Assembly: GCA_037976565.1 (NCBI GenBank)
Contig: CP137684.1
Location: 16,036,158-16,100,157, forward strand
Reading direction: 5' to 3'
DNA length: 64,000 bases
DNA from: Mesocentrotus franciscanus
Lineage: Eukaryota; Echinodermata; Echinoidea; Camarodonta; Strongylocentrotidae
Numbering within the stretch: the stretch's first letter is position 1; every line of letters begins with the position of its first letter. Shown in pieces: positions 11,340 to 24,324 of the stretch. A model generated the notes under the pieces. That model had not been told where the DNA came from. It saw nothing but the letters and a program-made list of their open reading frames with translations, and made no database searches. Made by a program: the position numbers and the translations under genes.

Positions 11340-11626
11340 ATTATTTTTTGTTATCATCAACCCCCCACCACCACCACCAGCCCGGGCTATCACATTATAA
11401 AGCAAGCGCTTCCTGTCATAGCCCTTCTTCTGCAGATTAATTTCTTAATGAATAATTATTAGTGGTGTGTTATCAGTTACATTTTGTTTCAATGTCAACA
11501 TTTCTATTATTACTATATTATGTACACGTTATAAAAATTGTAATATTTTGTATATATTGTATCGCTGAAATGTTATTTGATTTGTATGTTGCAGAAAAAA
11601 ATAAATTCAATTCAATTCAATTCAAT
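11340..11626 (+). mobile_element. 3' end of a retroposon with (AATTC)n tail
   Basis: A block with CCCGGGCTATCA, AAAGCAAGCGCTTCCTG and CCCTTCTTCTGC is followed by an AT-rich 3' region. It ends in GCAGAAAAAAATAAATTC and a tandem AATTC tail. The same block occurs reversed at 16,750-16,990, so this is a dispersed retroposed family, probably a LINE 3' end. Confidence 0.65.
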
Positions 11627-11945
11627 GTATTTCAATAAAAACGGTCTGTCGGATAATCATAAAAGGCAACAATTTTGCTGTGAATTGAAGATCTGATCCG
11701 TCCTCGATTGCTTGGTGTGATGCTATGCATAGACAAGCATATTTTTAGCATTCTCAGAGACTATATCTATATACTTGTGGTTAGCAAAATACATACATTA
11801 TTTGCCAAGCGATGTGCAATGGCTTAGCTAAGGGGGTAAGGGTACGTGTGCCCCCATCGAATGGGAAAAAAGTAGAGAAAGGAGGGTGAACAGAGAACAG
11901 GAGGAGTGGAGGGGGGAGAACGAGAAAGTAATATGATAGTTGCCC

Positions 11946-11988
11946 TGGTTTGGTTTGGTTTGGTTTGGTTTGGTTTGGTTTGGTTTAC
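11946..11988. repeat. (GGTTT)n microsatellite
   Basis: About eight perfect tandem copies of the five-base unit. It is not the TTAGGG telomere repeat. Confidence 0.9.
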
Positions 11989-12689
11989 GATCATAAAATA
12001 TGAAATACAAACATCCTAACACAACAAGAAACAAAACACTTAAATATTTTATAAGGACTATTCTAGAAAAATGAAATATAGTAAAAATTAAAAAATGAAG
12101 ATCGAGGGATCACCCACTTCAGATCAACCGACCGATCTGTTCTTCCTCGGGGTCCCAAAATAACTACAATAAATAATATTGATTAATCAATTAATAAATA
12201 ATGATGATAATATAAACAAAAACCATGAAACAGAGTGCTTACATATTAATAATTATCATCATAACAACAACAATATATTCACAGAAACTACACCACCCAC
12301 CCTTCCCATCTCCTAGCTTAATATAATTTCAGTTTTGTCGAAGGGTTTGGCATCTCCATATCTGTTTATTCCCACGTAGGCTATATCACGTAAGCCTGGT
12401 GTCCCTCCCCCTCCCCCCTCAGGGTGTCAATGCCCTAAGCTTGTTTTCCGCCGTGCGTGGGAACTAGAGGGATGAGCTATTCATAGGGGGATAATTGATT
12501 GCTTCATTGACTAATGATTATTATCGCGATGAAAAATAACATAAGCCTATTGTAAATACGGGAAAGAATGGAATCGCACAAGCACCTACCAATACACCAA
12601 ACATATGGATAGATACGCAGACTGGGAACATCGATTTCGTACGGCGCTCATCGAGGGCTCAGTGGACCCCACGGAAGACCAGTAGTGTC

Positions 12690-12803
12690 GTGCCTGGCAC
12701 AGCTGAATATGGGTTATCCAGCCGTTTCATTCATACTTATTACTTATGTATATACTTGTATTGTATGTTTGTTTTTAATCAAACGGAAAATAAATACTAC
12801 TAC

Positions 12804-12834
<31 letters not shown>

Positions 12835-12845
12835 GCTACTAGTGG
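12690..12845 (+). mobile_element. LINE-type 3' end with (ACT)n tail
   Basis: The segment GGGTTATCCAGCCGTTTCAT, an AT-rich stretch and AAAATAAA, followed by an ACT repeat (12,795-12,840), resembles the 3' end at 15,450-15,625. No coding part is left. Confidence 0.5.
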
Positions 12846-12977
12846 TTCGTTATACTGTTTCATCCGGCAGGTCCTGGGTTCAAAGGTCATTTATGCTTTA
12901 TGAGCCAGTGTAACCATGGCATATTATGATGAAGGCGTAATTAATGTATTTTCAAAAGCCTATATTGATACCGTATC

Positions 12978-13045
12978 AGGACAACTACCACCGGACAACT
13001 ACCCCCGGACAACTGCCCCCAGACAACTACCCCCGGACAACTTCT
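12978..13045. repeat. 14-bp minisatellite GGACAACTACCCCC
   Basis: Five head-to-tail copies of the 14-mer with one or two changes each. Looser copies of the same unit recur at 33,750-34,030, 34,610-34,760 and 61,588-61,645, always in this orientation. Confidence 0.85.
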
Positions 13046-13119
13046 CTCCTGGAAAACTATTCCTGCTCAACTAACCCATTGGGAAAAAAGACACCAAAAG
13101 CGACTACTCCCTCCAAGGG

Positions 13120-14990
13120 CCATGTTATTAGGGGCAATATTCGTATCAGAATGGTACCTTTACTTTTATAAGTTCTGTTAGATATTGAGATTTGATTTAA
13201 CATTTGCAAATTTAGAGAGTTAGGGTTCTTGTTCTGAAGAATGGGAAGCCTATATTGATAAATATAATCAAGCACGAAACGTTTTATTTATAAAAGCAAC
13301 CATAGTGTTTGTGCATCTCGTTATCCTTAGAATAAAGAGAAAATTAACGTCCCGGTCGCCTCTCCTTACACCAGTCTACATGATGAAGACCATGAATTGC
13401 GTATTTAACCTAATTTTCATTTGACACAATTTTCTCTTTGCCTTCTGTCAATATATATATTTATAATAATATTTGATTTATTATTCTATGTAACAAGTCT
13501 CATTTGGTCAGTTTAGCAATGATTTTTACAGCCTCCAACGTTGTGAATAACCTAAGACCTATATGTGTATGAATTAGTTCTGTAATCCGTCTTTATGTCC
13601 CGTAGACTCTCATTTAAATCTGATCAGAAATTAATCTAAGTATCGCTTTCTGTTCTTATTGTATCGCGTTGCCCATTGTATTTGAAGAGTTGTGGTTGTT
13701 GAATTTAGCGTCCATGAATACACTTGAGATAAACAAAGCGGTTGTATGGTTTGGATGGATTGACGGATCCAGAGGGGGGGGGGGGCATAGGGGGCACATG
13801 CCCCCAATAAAATTGAATATTGCATACCTCAATTTTTTATTTTTCATTTCCCTTCAAGTAAACATTTATTTTCCAAATGTAAATTGAATATTGCATACCT
13901 CACTTTAACATTTTCCATTTCGCTTCAAGTATAAATTTATTTTCCAACTGTTTCATATGTTCGAATGATACGGTAACGGAAGAGCAAGTCCTTTTGAATA
14001 AATAAACCTGAGACAATTTCAATAGCGTTGTGAGTCCCCGATTGAAATATGTGAACGTGACGATGAGGTATTACGTAAACCGAACATGGGTCCGATGGGG
14101 CTTATAATATAGTATTGAAATTGCAATTAGGTTATTTTTTCCCGGAAATAACTGATCGTGTTCAGTGAAATAATTTACAGGTGGCAACTGGTCTAAAAAG
14201 CAAACGCTTGTGGTCAGAGTGCCGTTTGTTAAACAGTTAAGTTTTAAAAAATGTGCCGATCAATATTGTGACCGTCATGGATATAATTCAGAGTTCAAAT
14301 AGCCCCAAAATGTGATAACTTTTTCCTCTTGCTAATTACAGAATTGTCAAGGTATCGCCCCCTCCCCTCCCCGATATATTGTAAGGAGGGAAACTTATAA
14401 ATGACGCAATAACACAAATAAAGATAATGTAAAATATTGATTGCCTGCAGTGGAATTAAAAGTGGAGGTAATTTAATCAAAATGCTCTTCAAAACTATTA
14501 ATATCACTGCAATGTATGTACACAATGTCATGAGCACTTGCTTAAAATAAAACAAAATGTAAGAAAATTAATGTTACTTTTAGTTGCATTGAAATGTACT
14601 AAGTGGTATAAAGGAAAGTGGGGACGATGGTATAATTAGGGTAAAAATAAATTATCCATCTGTTCTAGTCTTGTAAAATACCGTATGTCTTCAGTATCAA
14701 TTACCTAGACCCGCCAGAGTAATGATGAATGGTTGTTGGGGTTTCGTGTAGATCACTTTATCATTCGAGGTCATTAAATGGCCTTATATTTGTAATGTCT
14801 ATCCATCGTGATAGCCACAATAATGGGCGATTAAGCCTGCATGCCTAAATACGCTGAATACTTTCACTACGTATAATATAGGCTTAGAATTTAAGCCTAT
14901 TCAAAATGAGGCCAGGGCATCGAATCCCTTACTAAAGAAAAAAAAGGGGGAGGGGCAAATGCACTATTAGAAAGTATACACGTTATACAC
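13120..14990. other. intergenic, nothing recognised
   Basis: AT-rich unique sequence with a G tract at 13,772-13,786 and an 'AATTGAATATTGCATACCTCA' segment repeated at about 13,812 and 13,882. No gene signal. Confidence 0.4.
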
Positions 14991-15039
14991 ACAGTTTATA
15001 ACAAAACTCTTTAGGGGTAGTGCAACCAAATCACCAATC

Positions 15040-15625
15040 TGAATACAAGGCGAATGGACTATTGTCAAATCAACTGTATACAATGAACTACCTCTTAAGC
15101 TGCGTCAGTTAGGCACACTAAATTTGTTCAACAAACATGTTCAAAAACACTTTAATTATTTTGATATTTGAATTTCGCAATCTCATTGGCTTTTGCCCTG
15201 AACATAATGTAATAACAGACTAAATTAGATAATGTGTAGAATATTTTAAAACTAATTAAATCAATTGTTAGCAGGGTGGGTGATAAGGGTGGGGTCGTAT
15301 TTGGTTACATTGGGGATGAGAGGGATATTTGAATAGATTTTAATGATATTTGTTTTTGTTTTATGGTTTAATTTAATTTAGTTTAGTACATGTACAGTGT
15401 ATTTTAATTAAGCCTTACTATTTAGTAATATCATTACTTATTATATTATCATTATGTATATATTGGACTCCATGGAAGAACAGAGCCATTAGGTTAATGG
15501 CTCTGAAATTGACTATCCAACCGTTTTATCATTCTATCATTGTTATATAAGTCTTTGATTTTGTTATATTGTGTTATTGTTTTTTATGATGATTTTCGGA
15601 AATAAAACAAACAAACAAACAAAAG
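15040..15625 (+). pseudogene. LINE C-terminus and 3' UTR with (AAAC)n tail
   Basis: The frame from about 15,075 reads VYNELPLKLRQLGTLNLF then NKHVQKHFNYF and stops at 15,172. This is the usual end of a non-LTR reverse transcriptase ('WN.LP..LR....L..F...'). It is followed by a 450-bp AT-rich 3' UTR that ends AAATAAAACAAACAAACAAAC at about 15,623. The upstream part is missing, giving a 5'-truncated dead copy. Confidence 0.75.
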
Positions 15626-16749
15626 TATACAAAACAAATTAGGTCTATTTACTATTTTTTATTTGTACTTATGTATTTAATTTCTCTCTGCAAATCTAAC
15701 ATTCAGCTAAATAGATTGCTTTTTAGCTTTTTCATGCACATAAAAATGATAAACAGGACGATATAAACGACGTTATCGATAAAGAGAGTATGGAATAAAA
15801 CCTACAATGTCGAATTAACAGAAAATAATTCACATAAAATAATTGTCTTTCTTGTCAAAGTGAATATAATTAAATGTTTCATTCTTCTGTGTGTATGTGT
15901 ATTTCTCTGTCCTCAAGTTGGGCCATGAGGGTCCTCGGTTAGCTATTGTTTAGTCGTTGTATGACATGATCCTATTGTTTGATGTAACTATATGATCAAA
16001 CTTGCCGAAATTGTCTTTTGTTTTTGTGTTTGTTTTTTGTAAATAAAGAAACATGTGTAGAAGGGGGAAATATCTTACCACATGCAGACACTCACAAACA
16101 CCATTTAAGTAAGGTCCAATGTATGACATAAGGCGTTCTCAACCACCGATTCCCTTAATACACACCTCTTTCAACCCCCCCCCCCCCGCACCGATCCCAC
16201 GGCATTATGACGTCATCTGGAGCTCAACATCGTATACAATCAGGGTATCTACATAAAAGTACCTGCAAAATCGTGTTCGATTGCGGATTTTTATATCATG
16301 TTTCACGACTCCCTAGAAATGAAAAAAATAACTTCAAGTCGCTAACTGTACAACGCAGGTTGGTGTCCTCATAAAATACAACAAGTTATGTATTCGGCGA
16401 ATGTCCACTCGAGAAACAGCATATATTTAGCTCTGTAAATGTATTTGTAGATTTTTTTTATAATGAATTGAAGATCTAATTCATCCTTGTTTGCTTGATG
16501 TAATGTAAAGAATTGAATCGTTAGAGCATGTTTTGTTAGCGGCAGTTGTGGTTGGCAAAATTCAAGCCTTATTTGTATAAAAAGGTATAATTTTGTTTCA
16601 TGAATCAGGAAAAACAAATAATACATTATACACATTTGGAAAAACTTGTATTGTTTATTATACATTACCCTCATTTTTTTTCCCGTTCATTTGTCTTTCA
16701 TTCACTAATTTATTTATCTTTTACTCTGCTCATTCATTCACTTAAAAAC
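15626..16749. other. intergenic, nothing recognised
   Basis: AT-rich sequence with a C tract at about 16,177-16,188. No supported gene. Confidence 0.4.
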
Positions 16750-16990
16750 AAAAAAATTAATTGAATTGAATTTATTTTCTTCTGCAACATGCAAATCAAA
16801 TTACATTTCATCAATACAATATGTACAAAACATAACAAGTTTTGTGAACGTATATACAATATAATGATAAAAGATGACATTATAATTAAAAAAACACTAT
16901 ACCAAGAATTATTCATTAAGAAATCAGCAGAAGAAGAAGGGCTATTACAATAAGCGATTGCTTGATAGCATGATAGCCCGGGATGGGGAG
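16750..16990 (-). mobile_element. 3' end of a retroposon, minus strand
   Basis: This is the reverse-orientation copy of 11,340-11,626. On the minus strand it has CCCGGGCTATCATGC, AAGCAATCGCTT and CCCTTCTTCTTCTGC, ending in GCAGAAGAAAATAAATTCAA with an AATTC-type tail. Confidence 0.65.
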
Positions 16991-17307
16991 GGAGGGGGGA
17001 GGGGTTACTCTTTATGCATTTCATATCATTCATTCAATTCTTCATTCATTCATTCATTCATTTAGACATTCTATCAATCATTATTTGTTAATTTACTTAA
17101 TACCTTAATTAATTAATTCAGTTGTGTATTCAGGTTGCATTTCATTCATCGACGAAACATTATTTTAGACATAATTCCTTCTTAATTATCATTAAAAGTA
17201 TAATCCGTCACCAAAAGAGGAATTGCGTTAATCTGGATTAATAATCACTTCTTGCAAAGATTTCAATTCACAGATTATAATTCACGCAGCTCTGCAAATT
17301 GATGATG

Positions 17308-17425
17308 AATTGATGGGAATACCGCAAGGATCTAATTTAGGTCCCCTCCTGTTCCTTTTCTACATACATGATGTATGCAGGAACTTTCTCGAAGTGCTGT
17401 CAACTCCAGCAAACCCTTTTTTGTG
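17308..17425 (+). pseudogene. LINE reverse-transcriptase fragment (PQGS motif)
   Basis: The translation GIPQGSNLGPLLFLFYIHDV is the conserved finger/palm segment of non-LTR reverse transcriptases (usual form GVPQGSxLGPLLFLIYINDL). The similarity ends quickly on both sides, so only about 40 residues survive. Confidence 0.8.
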
Positions 17426-18329
17426 CTTGTTTGTCAGCTTTGTTTTCGTTTTGTTAATTTTTTTCCATAGCTTTGTAATCATAACATTAACAGTGTATTA
17501 TTAATAATAATGTATTATTTACGGCATATTGTAACATGATCAATGGGGAAAAAATTACAATTTCACCAACTTGAAAATAAGCGAAAAAAATCAACTTCGG
17601 CTTACCTTTCAGAAGTGGTTATGTTTCCGCAGCAAGATATGCGTTGATGCCTTTCTAAAATCAGCAGAGTTAATTTTGAAAAGTCGATCCTTCTGACTCC
17701 CTAATCCTATGACATTGAAGAAACCGAGCAACACAGGCATTTACAACCGCAACGCCACAGAACAAAACAAAATGCGGTTAGGAGCGATATTTTACTACCC
17801 AGTTATGATGTACAATAATGCTGCAGAGCGCAGAATATAGGACTATAGAAATATGATATCAAAATCATCATAAAGCATTATACTGCATCTACCCGTGTAC
17901 ATAAAACCGGAACTATATTTGCCAACTCAAGTAGGTATACCGCTGTCGAGACAGTATGTTGTAGTAGTAGTTGAATGGTTTATTAAAACAACTGCAAAAT
18001 GGTAGCCCGAGATCTAAATTACATTGCAAGCTTTACAAGCTCAGATTTAACAAACAAATCAACAAAACTTAGATATAAACAAGTACAAATAACACACAAT
18101 AAAATAGATTAAACTTATTATACATATTCCACACTTACAAAAGATTTGAAGTTACAAATAGTATAAATTCGTCATTATTGTTATTTTTATCAAGTGAGGA
18201 ATGTTCCTATTTCAAATAGAAATTGAGGCTGATTGAGTTGAGTTTATGACAAGTTAATACTGAAGAATTGGGATGCGCGAATAACTATTATTCTTGATCT
18301 CCCCTCTTTTAGTAATCTCTACCTCCGTA

Positions 18330-18331
18330 CT

Positions 18332-18397
<66 letters not shown>

Positions 18398-18410
18398 TGC
18401 CTCTCTCTGT

Positions 18411-18479
<69 letters not shown>

Positions 18480-18545
18480 TGTCTCTCTCTCTCTCTCTCT
18501 CTGTCTCTCTGTCTTCTCTCTCTCTCTCTCTGTCTCTCTCTCTCT
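18330..18545. repeat. (CT)n microsatellite
   Basis: Over 200 bp of CT repeats with regular GTCTCTCT interruptions. Confidence 0.95.
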
Positions 18546-18974
18546 TTACACGTCATATGCTATCATTAAGACATGACTTGTAGTGGAATATTGTTTGAAT
18601 TCTTGATATTTTGAAAATCGGTTACCTCATCTTCGTTTAGGCCATCCGGTTCCACTATATATGGGATTCTTACGATAAAGATAACCTTTGACTGATTTAA
18701 ATACAGCGAAGTTCTGACGAAACTACATAATTATGTATCCAGGGCAAATATTTATATTTGCCAATGCATCAGCGAAAACGAATTACAAACCCATAAATTG
18801 TTGTTTTTTGAATTGGTGAAATGTGCCACCCTGTATAAATATCAGAAATAAATACATAAATAAATAAACTTGTTGATGTGGAGGTTCTAGTTAGTTCAAT
18901 GACATCATTTTTTTTACGATTCATGATTATTGAGGGGGTATTTTGTCGAGGGATCGTAGAGGGAGAGATGGAGA

Positions 18975-19050
18975 TGGGAGAGAGAGAGAGAGAGCAGGAG
19001 AGAGAGAGAGAGAGCAGGAGAGAGAGAGGGAGAGAGAAAGAGAGAGAGGG

Positions 19051-19108
<58 letters not shown>

Positions 19109-19110
19109 AA
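18975..19110. repeat. (GA)n microsatellite
   Basis: GA repeats with AGCAGGAGAG interruptions at the left and a pure run of about 50 bp in the middle. A shorter GA/GACA tract follows at 19,220-19,270. Confidence 0.95.
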
Positions 19111-19238
19111 GAGACAGAAAGAGAAAGAGGGATATAAGGAAAGAGAAAGTGAGAGGGTTGGGTGTATCTAGGATTTTGTATTGCTTTTTATTTGCATATT
19201 TTGTGGGGGAGACGGACAGAGAGAAAGGAAATAGAGAC

Positions 19239-19269
<31 letters not shown>

Positions 19270-19606
19270 AGACAGAGATACACAGATACAGTGTACTTTT
19301 TCTTTTCATTTCGCCATAAATTTAATGTAAGTCACTGTATCCAAGCGAATCGGGGATAGAACATTCTTGAATATTTAAAGCAGAATGAAATATAAAACCT
19401 TTACACCGCGATCAGTGTGCGACCTTAATTAATTTTCAAAAACTACTGAAAGTGAAACAAGACTGGCCTCCCATTAATCTTTGTATCAATTTCCATACTT
19501 TCTATGGGAGACCGATCCTTTCTCGTAATGCTCCCTTTCCTACTAACAAATCCTTCTCATTTTCAAACGTTCATTGATTACGGTTAAATCAACCCAGAGC
19601 ACTTAA

Positions 19607-19962
19607 AGGTATAAGGTAACCTTGCCTCTCATTCCAAACAAAATCCTGGATTTAGCTCATGCTGCAATCACAATTATAAACCTTTAGGTCAGTCAGGAAT
19701 CCCATGACTTTTACAAGCCGATCGCCCGTCTGATTATCAAGATATTTATTATTGGAATTCGAAATTTCAAAAACCGTTTTTCCAACGGTTTTTATAACAC
19801 TACGGTCTAGTTGGGGAAAATGAGTATGGTAAAACCGGTCACTTAAAGATTGTTACTTTTTTGAAGCACCACATGATCATTTTGTAGCGGATTTTTTTCT
19901 GGCTTCAATATTACACCATATCACAGACGCTGATAACACGTAGGGCCATTTAAACGACGCCT
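19607..19962 (-). mobile_element. TTAA-flanked MITE, family G copy 1
   Basis: A 356-bp element between TTAA at 19,603-19,606 and 19,963-19,966. Ends are AGGTATAAGGTAACCTTG and ACGACGCCT. It is homologous in inverted orientation to 40,573-40,947: shared blocks include AAATCCTGGATTTAGCTCAT, GCCGATCG and ACACCATATCACAGACGCTG. No coding capacity. Confidence 0.7.
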
Positions 19963-19966
19963 TTAA

Positions 19967-20352
19967 AGAGAATTAGGTTGAATTCTAGGAAAGGTGGACG
20001 ATAATCTGAGCCTTTTCACGTTTTTCATTCTTCGTATGCCAATTCGGAAGAATATTCACAGCAAATATATCTCCTCAAATGATTGCTAAAACGCTCTTAT
20101 AATACGACATCGTGGAATAGCTTAAAAGCTTGGACCCAACGTTCGTGTGTATAGTCCCATATACCAAAATATATGTGGGGACCGTGTGATGTTCTGCAAG
20201 ATTGCGTCAAATTCTTTTCATTTTGACCGCTCCAAATCTTCATAGTACAAGCATGCGTCATACACCACTTGTAATCAACCTTTCCGAATGGCCTTTTAGG
20301 CAGTTTTTTAATCTGCATATTTTCATCGCATGATCAGAGCCCACCTTCATCT
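19967..20352 (+). mobile_element. diverged family B relative abutting a family G element
   Basis: The right part (AGTCCCATATAC, CATTTTGACCGCTCC, CGCATGATCAGAGCCCACC, then TTAA) is a distant match to family B. The left end may be the TTAA shared with the family G element, so two TTAA elements would lie back to back. The left boundary is uncertain. Confidence 0.4.
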
Positions 20353-20705
20353 TTAACCGCCATAGTATGAAGACAGTATAATAGCGGTACTGAAAAAGAT
20401 CGATTGTTGATATTTGCTCACGACTTTGTATAGCGTAGCCAACGGGCCATTTGCGGGAAAACCCCCAAATCACCGCTACCCACGTCTAGGAGACACGTGC
20501 AGCGCGCTGATTGGTCGAAAGCTTTGAAGCGACTTGGTGCAGTGGAACCACTTGTACGCAAACATTGGTGCGTGCTTCTTTTTCTTCTTTTCTTTCTTTT
20601 TCGTTTTAATGCGCATTGTTGTTGTTGTTGCCCCTGGAATTCTATTTAATGCTAAAAATAGAGAAATGACTTTGATGTCTGTCTACTATCTATTTAAACC
20701 GAAGC

Positions 20706-21050
20706 TTGCTCTCTCTCTCCCCTTCTCTCTCTCTCTCTCTCCTCACTCTCTGTCTATCTATGTCTCTCTCTCTCTCTCCCCCCTCTCCTTCTCTCTCTCT
20801 CCTCACTCTCTGTCTGTCTGTCTGTCTCCCCTCACTCTCTCTCTCTCTCTCTCTCACTCTCTGTCTATCTATGTCTCTCTCTCTCTCTCTCTCCCTCTCT
20901 CTCTCTCTCTCTACACCCCTCTCTCTCTCTATCTCTCTCACTCTCTCTTTCCCCTCTCTCTCTATCTTTCCCCTCACTCTCTGTCTCTCCTCACTCTCTG
21001 TCTCTCTCTCCTATCTTCTCTCTCTCTCTCTTTCTCTTTCTCTCTCCCCT

Positions 21051-21102
<52 letters not shown>

Positions 21103-21124
21103 ACCCTCCCCTCTCTCTCTCCTC
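20706..21124. repeat. long (CT)n-rich tract
   Basis: About 420 bp of CT repeats. Blocks such as CCTCACTCTCTGTCTATCTATGTC recur within it, a weak higher-order structure. The 211-codon Ser/Leu frame over it is an artefact. Confidence 0.95.
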
Positions 21125-21779
21125 CAAACTTATGCTATTGTATTGCATTTGTTTGCCTCAAAAATATAATACCCATTGAGTGTCTTATTGTTGATATACG
21201 CTGACATTCCGATATATCATAAAAAGAGAGAGAATAGACACTGTCTCATAGTTAAGTTTCTGGTAAAAACTTGGGACTTTCCTGGTAGAATTGCAATGCT
21301 TGAATACGGAGGGAATTTTCTTGAACTTTGGAAAATGTGGAAATTGATGTTTCATGACGTATTGGTGCCCCTACTTATAGAATGGGCAATACAACAGACT
21401 TGCATCTTCACTATTTTTGCAATGATCGCTGTTTTTCTTTCCTTTTCTCGTGTTAGACAAATAAATGGTGCGTCATGGATACACGTATAACTACAAAATC
21501 TTTATAAACGAAATGTTTAACATATTCAAACCTCTTAGCTCTAGTTTTCTTTTGGCAGATCTGGAGATTCATGAGCTTCAAACTGTTTTGAAAGGTTAGA
21601 TTGATTATTTTAAGAGTCTTCATCTACTTAATCTACTAGCTAAGCTTTTTAATAGGTTCCTCAAATTTGACCCTGTATAATTTGCCATTTAATACAATTA
21701 ATTAAAGATTGATTAAAGATTTGATTATATAATGTCATAATTTGAGTATGTTTCATGTTATGTTATAGTTTTGTCATTT

Positions 21780-21835
21780 ATGTGAAATTCTGTAATGTGA
21801 AATGCAAAACAAATAAAACTTGAAACTTGACCTAG
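21780..21835 (+). mobile_element. retroposon 3' tail
   Basis: Ends in AAACAAATAAAACTTGAAACTTGACC, a short tandem tail typical of a LINE 3' end. A similar tail (TTGAACTTTGAACTTT) lies at 23,588-23,605. No coding part is recognisable. Confidence 0.35.
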
Positions 21836-21964
21836 GCCTACTTAGATTCCATGAAGTATAGGACGCACGGGTTTGTTTCTCAACCGCACCTTTTTCAAAC
21901 ACTCAAACATTTCCTTTTCTCTCTCTCTCTCTTTCTCTCTATCTCTCTCTCTCTCTCTCTCTTT

Positions 21965-22410
21965 CTTTCTGATTATATAGCAAGTCTCTCATCTACTCTC
22001 TCTCTGTCTCTCCCTCTCTCTGTCTCACTCACTCTCCATCTTTCTTTCTCTCGTGCACTACTTCATCCTCCTTATTTCCATCATGTCTGTCAGTCTTTTT
22101 TATATTAACACCATTCCCCTCTCTTTCTTCTTCCTCTTCTTCCTCTTTTTTAGTCCCTTTCTCTATTTCTCTCTCTCTCTCTCTCTCTGACCCCTCTCTT
22201 TCTGATTATACAGCAAGTCTCTCATCTACTCTTTACCCCCTCTCTCTCTCTCTGTCTCTCCCTCTCTCCCTCTCACTCACTCTCCATCTTTCTTTCTCTC
22301 GTGCACTACTTCATCCTCCTTGTTTCCATCATGTATGGCAGTCTTTTTTATATTGATACCATTCCCCTCCCTTTCTTCTTCCTCTTCTTCCTCTTTTTTT
22401 AGTCCCTTTT
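21965..22410. repeat. tandem duplication of about 235 bp inside a CT-rich tract
   Basis: Copy 1 is about 21,965-22,160 and copy 2 about 22,199-22,408. Both contain GCAAGTCTCTCATCTACTC, TCGTGCACTACTTCATCCTC and TCTTTTTTATATT, then CTTCTTCCTCTTCTTCCTCT. The copies differ by several substitutions. Confidence 0.85.
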
Positions 22411-22519
22411 CTGATCCCGAACCCCTCCTTTCTTATTCATCCACTCCGTCTTCCTTTTTTCTAGCTCGATACATCCACTTATCCATGTTGAAAGAAAAAA
22501 ATTATCTTCAATACTTATA

Positions 22520-22790
22520 CTGAAAACAGCAACAACAGAATCAACAAGACAAAATAAATAAAAACACCACAATAGTACAAACAGTAATTATAATCACCAC
22601 CACCACAACCACCAACGACAACAACAATAACAAGAACACCACAACAAAAACATCAACAGTAGTAGCAGCAACAGTAAATAACATCAACAACAACAACCAC
22701 AGTAGCAGCAACAACAAAAACAACAACAACATGACGACTGATGACGATAATGACTACGACGACGATGATGACAACGACGACGATGTGACG
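22520..22790. repeat. (AAC)n/(CAG)n then (GAC)n trinucleotide tract
   Basis: Trinucleotide repeats dominated by AAC/ACC/CAG to about 22,732, then GAC/GAT to about 22,785. Confidence 0.85.
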
Positions 22791-23394
22791 CGTTTGTGTG
22801 AACATTCGTTCAGTGTGAACAGTCCCTCAGCATGCTTAATGATCGCCATACAGCACACCACGAGAGGGCGCACGCTTCAATTACGACGAGGTCGGATTAA
22901 AACCACGATTAATAGGGATTAATGGAAGCGTTTCGAATCCGAATCCATCGAATGTTATTTAAAATATTGAAATGTGTATGCTTAAGTTATTTCTATCGTT
23001 TCATTACCCATCAGTTTACATCCCGTTCGCGTATCACTTTTGTCAAAAACATAATCGCAAGGAATTTCAAGAAATCCACTAAAAAGAGCGATCCGATAGC
23101 TATTATAGAAATCTTTCCCGGATTACGTTATATGCCACTGTCATGTTCGCACATTTCAATATATGACCGACCAGGCTATCGATATTGCCTTAGATTGCTC
23201 ACGATGGTGGTCTCCTGCGTTCTAAATTACCTCTCTAATTTATTTTTTAAATATTTACTATATATCTTATTAGTATGCTTCGTACATATTTATTGTATGA
23301 TATAATTGTACATGACTTTCTATTTAATGGCTTTTGTAAACATGTTATTCATTGTATTTGTTATTGTTCGAATTTTTGTAATTTGAGTTTGAAT

Positions 23395-23452
23395 TTGTAT
23401 CTTTTTGAACGCAGAAATAAAATAAATCAAACAAACAAACAAACAAATACTT
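23395..23452 (+). mobile_element. LINE 3' tail (AAAC)n
   Basis: ACGCAGAAATAAAATAAATC followed by four AAAC units resembles the tail at 15,600-15,623. The preceding frame at 22,922-23,305 has no recognisable family. Confidence 0.4.
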
Positions 23453-24324
23453 TTTTTTTGTTATGCAAAGAAAAATAACACGGACACTTGTGTAATTTAT
23501 ACTTTTGTATACTTTGTAAAATGTTGTTTGTAATTGATTTATTGTATATAATGAGTATTTTTCTTGTTGAAAATGGAAGGAAAAAAATTGAACTTTGAAC
23601 TTTAATGATAATAATGATGGCTCCTTGGAAAGCGCTTAGGTCCGTCAGGCATGACGCTCAGGGCCCCAGAGTTGTTTAAAGTATTGGCGATCATTCTGAA
23701 ATCAGGGCATAACTAAAATAAATAATTTAATCGAGGAAGCAAAATATTATGTTTGTAGATGAGTTTCATTGGACCAACAGCTTCTAGGGACTCGATGTTT
23801 GACACATATGAAAGGGCTTTATGGCAAGGATAGGGTCTTGAACCTAGGAGATTCCAATTTAAAGATGATAGTCATTCCACTGAACCAGACCGTACTCACT
23901 ATAATTTCATAATTTGTTGACATTTTTGATTACTCAATACCTCCAGAGGTTTCCCCTTGGAACATCCTGGCAACCGATAAAAGGAAACGTGTGAATTAAA
24001 AAACATTGTAGATGATGGGGTTTGAAAATGAAAATAAATGTTTGTACTTCTGTGTTTGCTGTTATCCTTTTGATTGACGTCATACTTTTTTCATATTTAT
24101 TCTTAGCATACCTATCTCATTTTTTCTTTTTGGGGCAATTTTGTATCCATTGTGAAATTGTAAAATTCTAAAATGTCATGACTTCTAGTTTGAAAACTCC
24201 CAATCATTGTAATATAGTTTGCAGAAAGATTATTGAGGGTTGCAAAATGCAAATACAAAAAGTCACTTTGGTCATTGTAGATCGGCCAAGTGAACCCCGC
24301 ACCTCGTTCGCCTATGTTCATCTG

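Noticed and set aside
11946..11988. Possible interstitial telomere repeat
   Set aside because: The unit is GGTTT (five bases), not TTAGGG.
12978..13045. Possible CRISPR-like array
   Set aside because: The 14-bp units are contiguous without spacers, and the genome is clearly eukaryotic.
20534..21179. Open frames of 211 and 157 codons rich in Ser and Leu
   Set aside because: They lie on CT dinucleotide repeats, which are open in several frames by composition. The same applies to frames at 4,187-4,600, 6,178-6,682, 18,254-18,569, 18,769-19,309, 21,851-22,108 and 55,790-56,441.
22922..23305. 127-codon plus-strand frame
   Set aside because: AT-rich, no recognisable motif or splice context; it precedes a retroposon-like AAAC tail and may be a decayed repeat.
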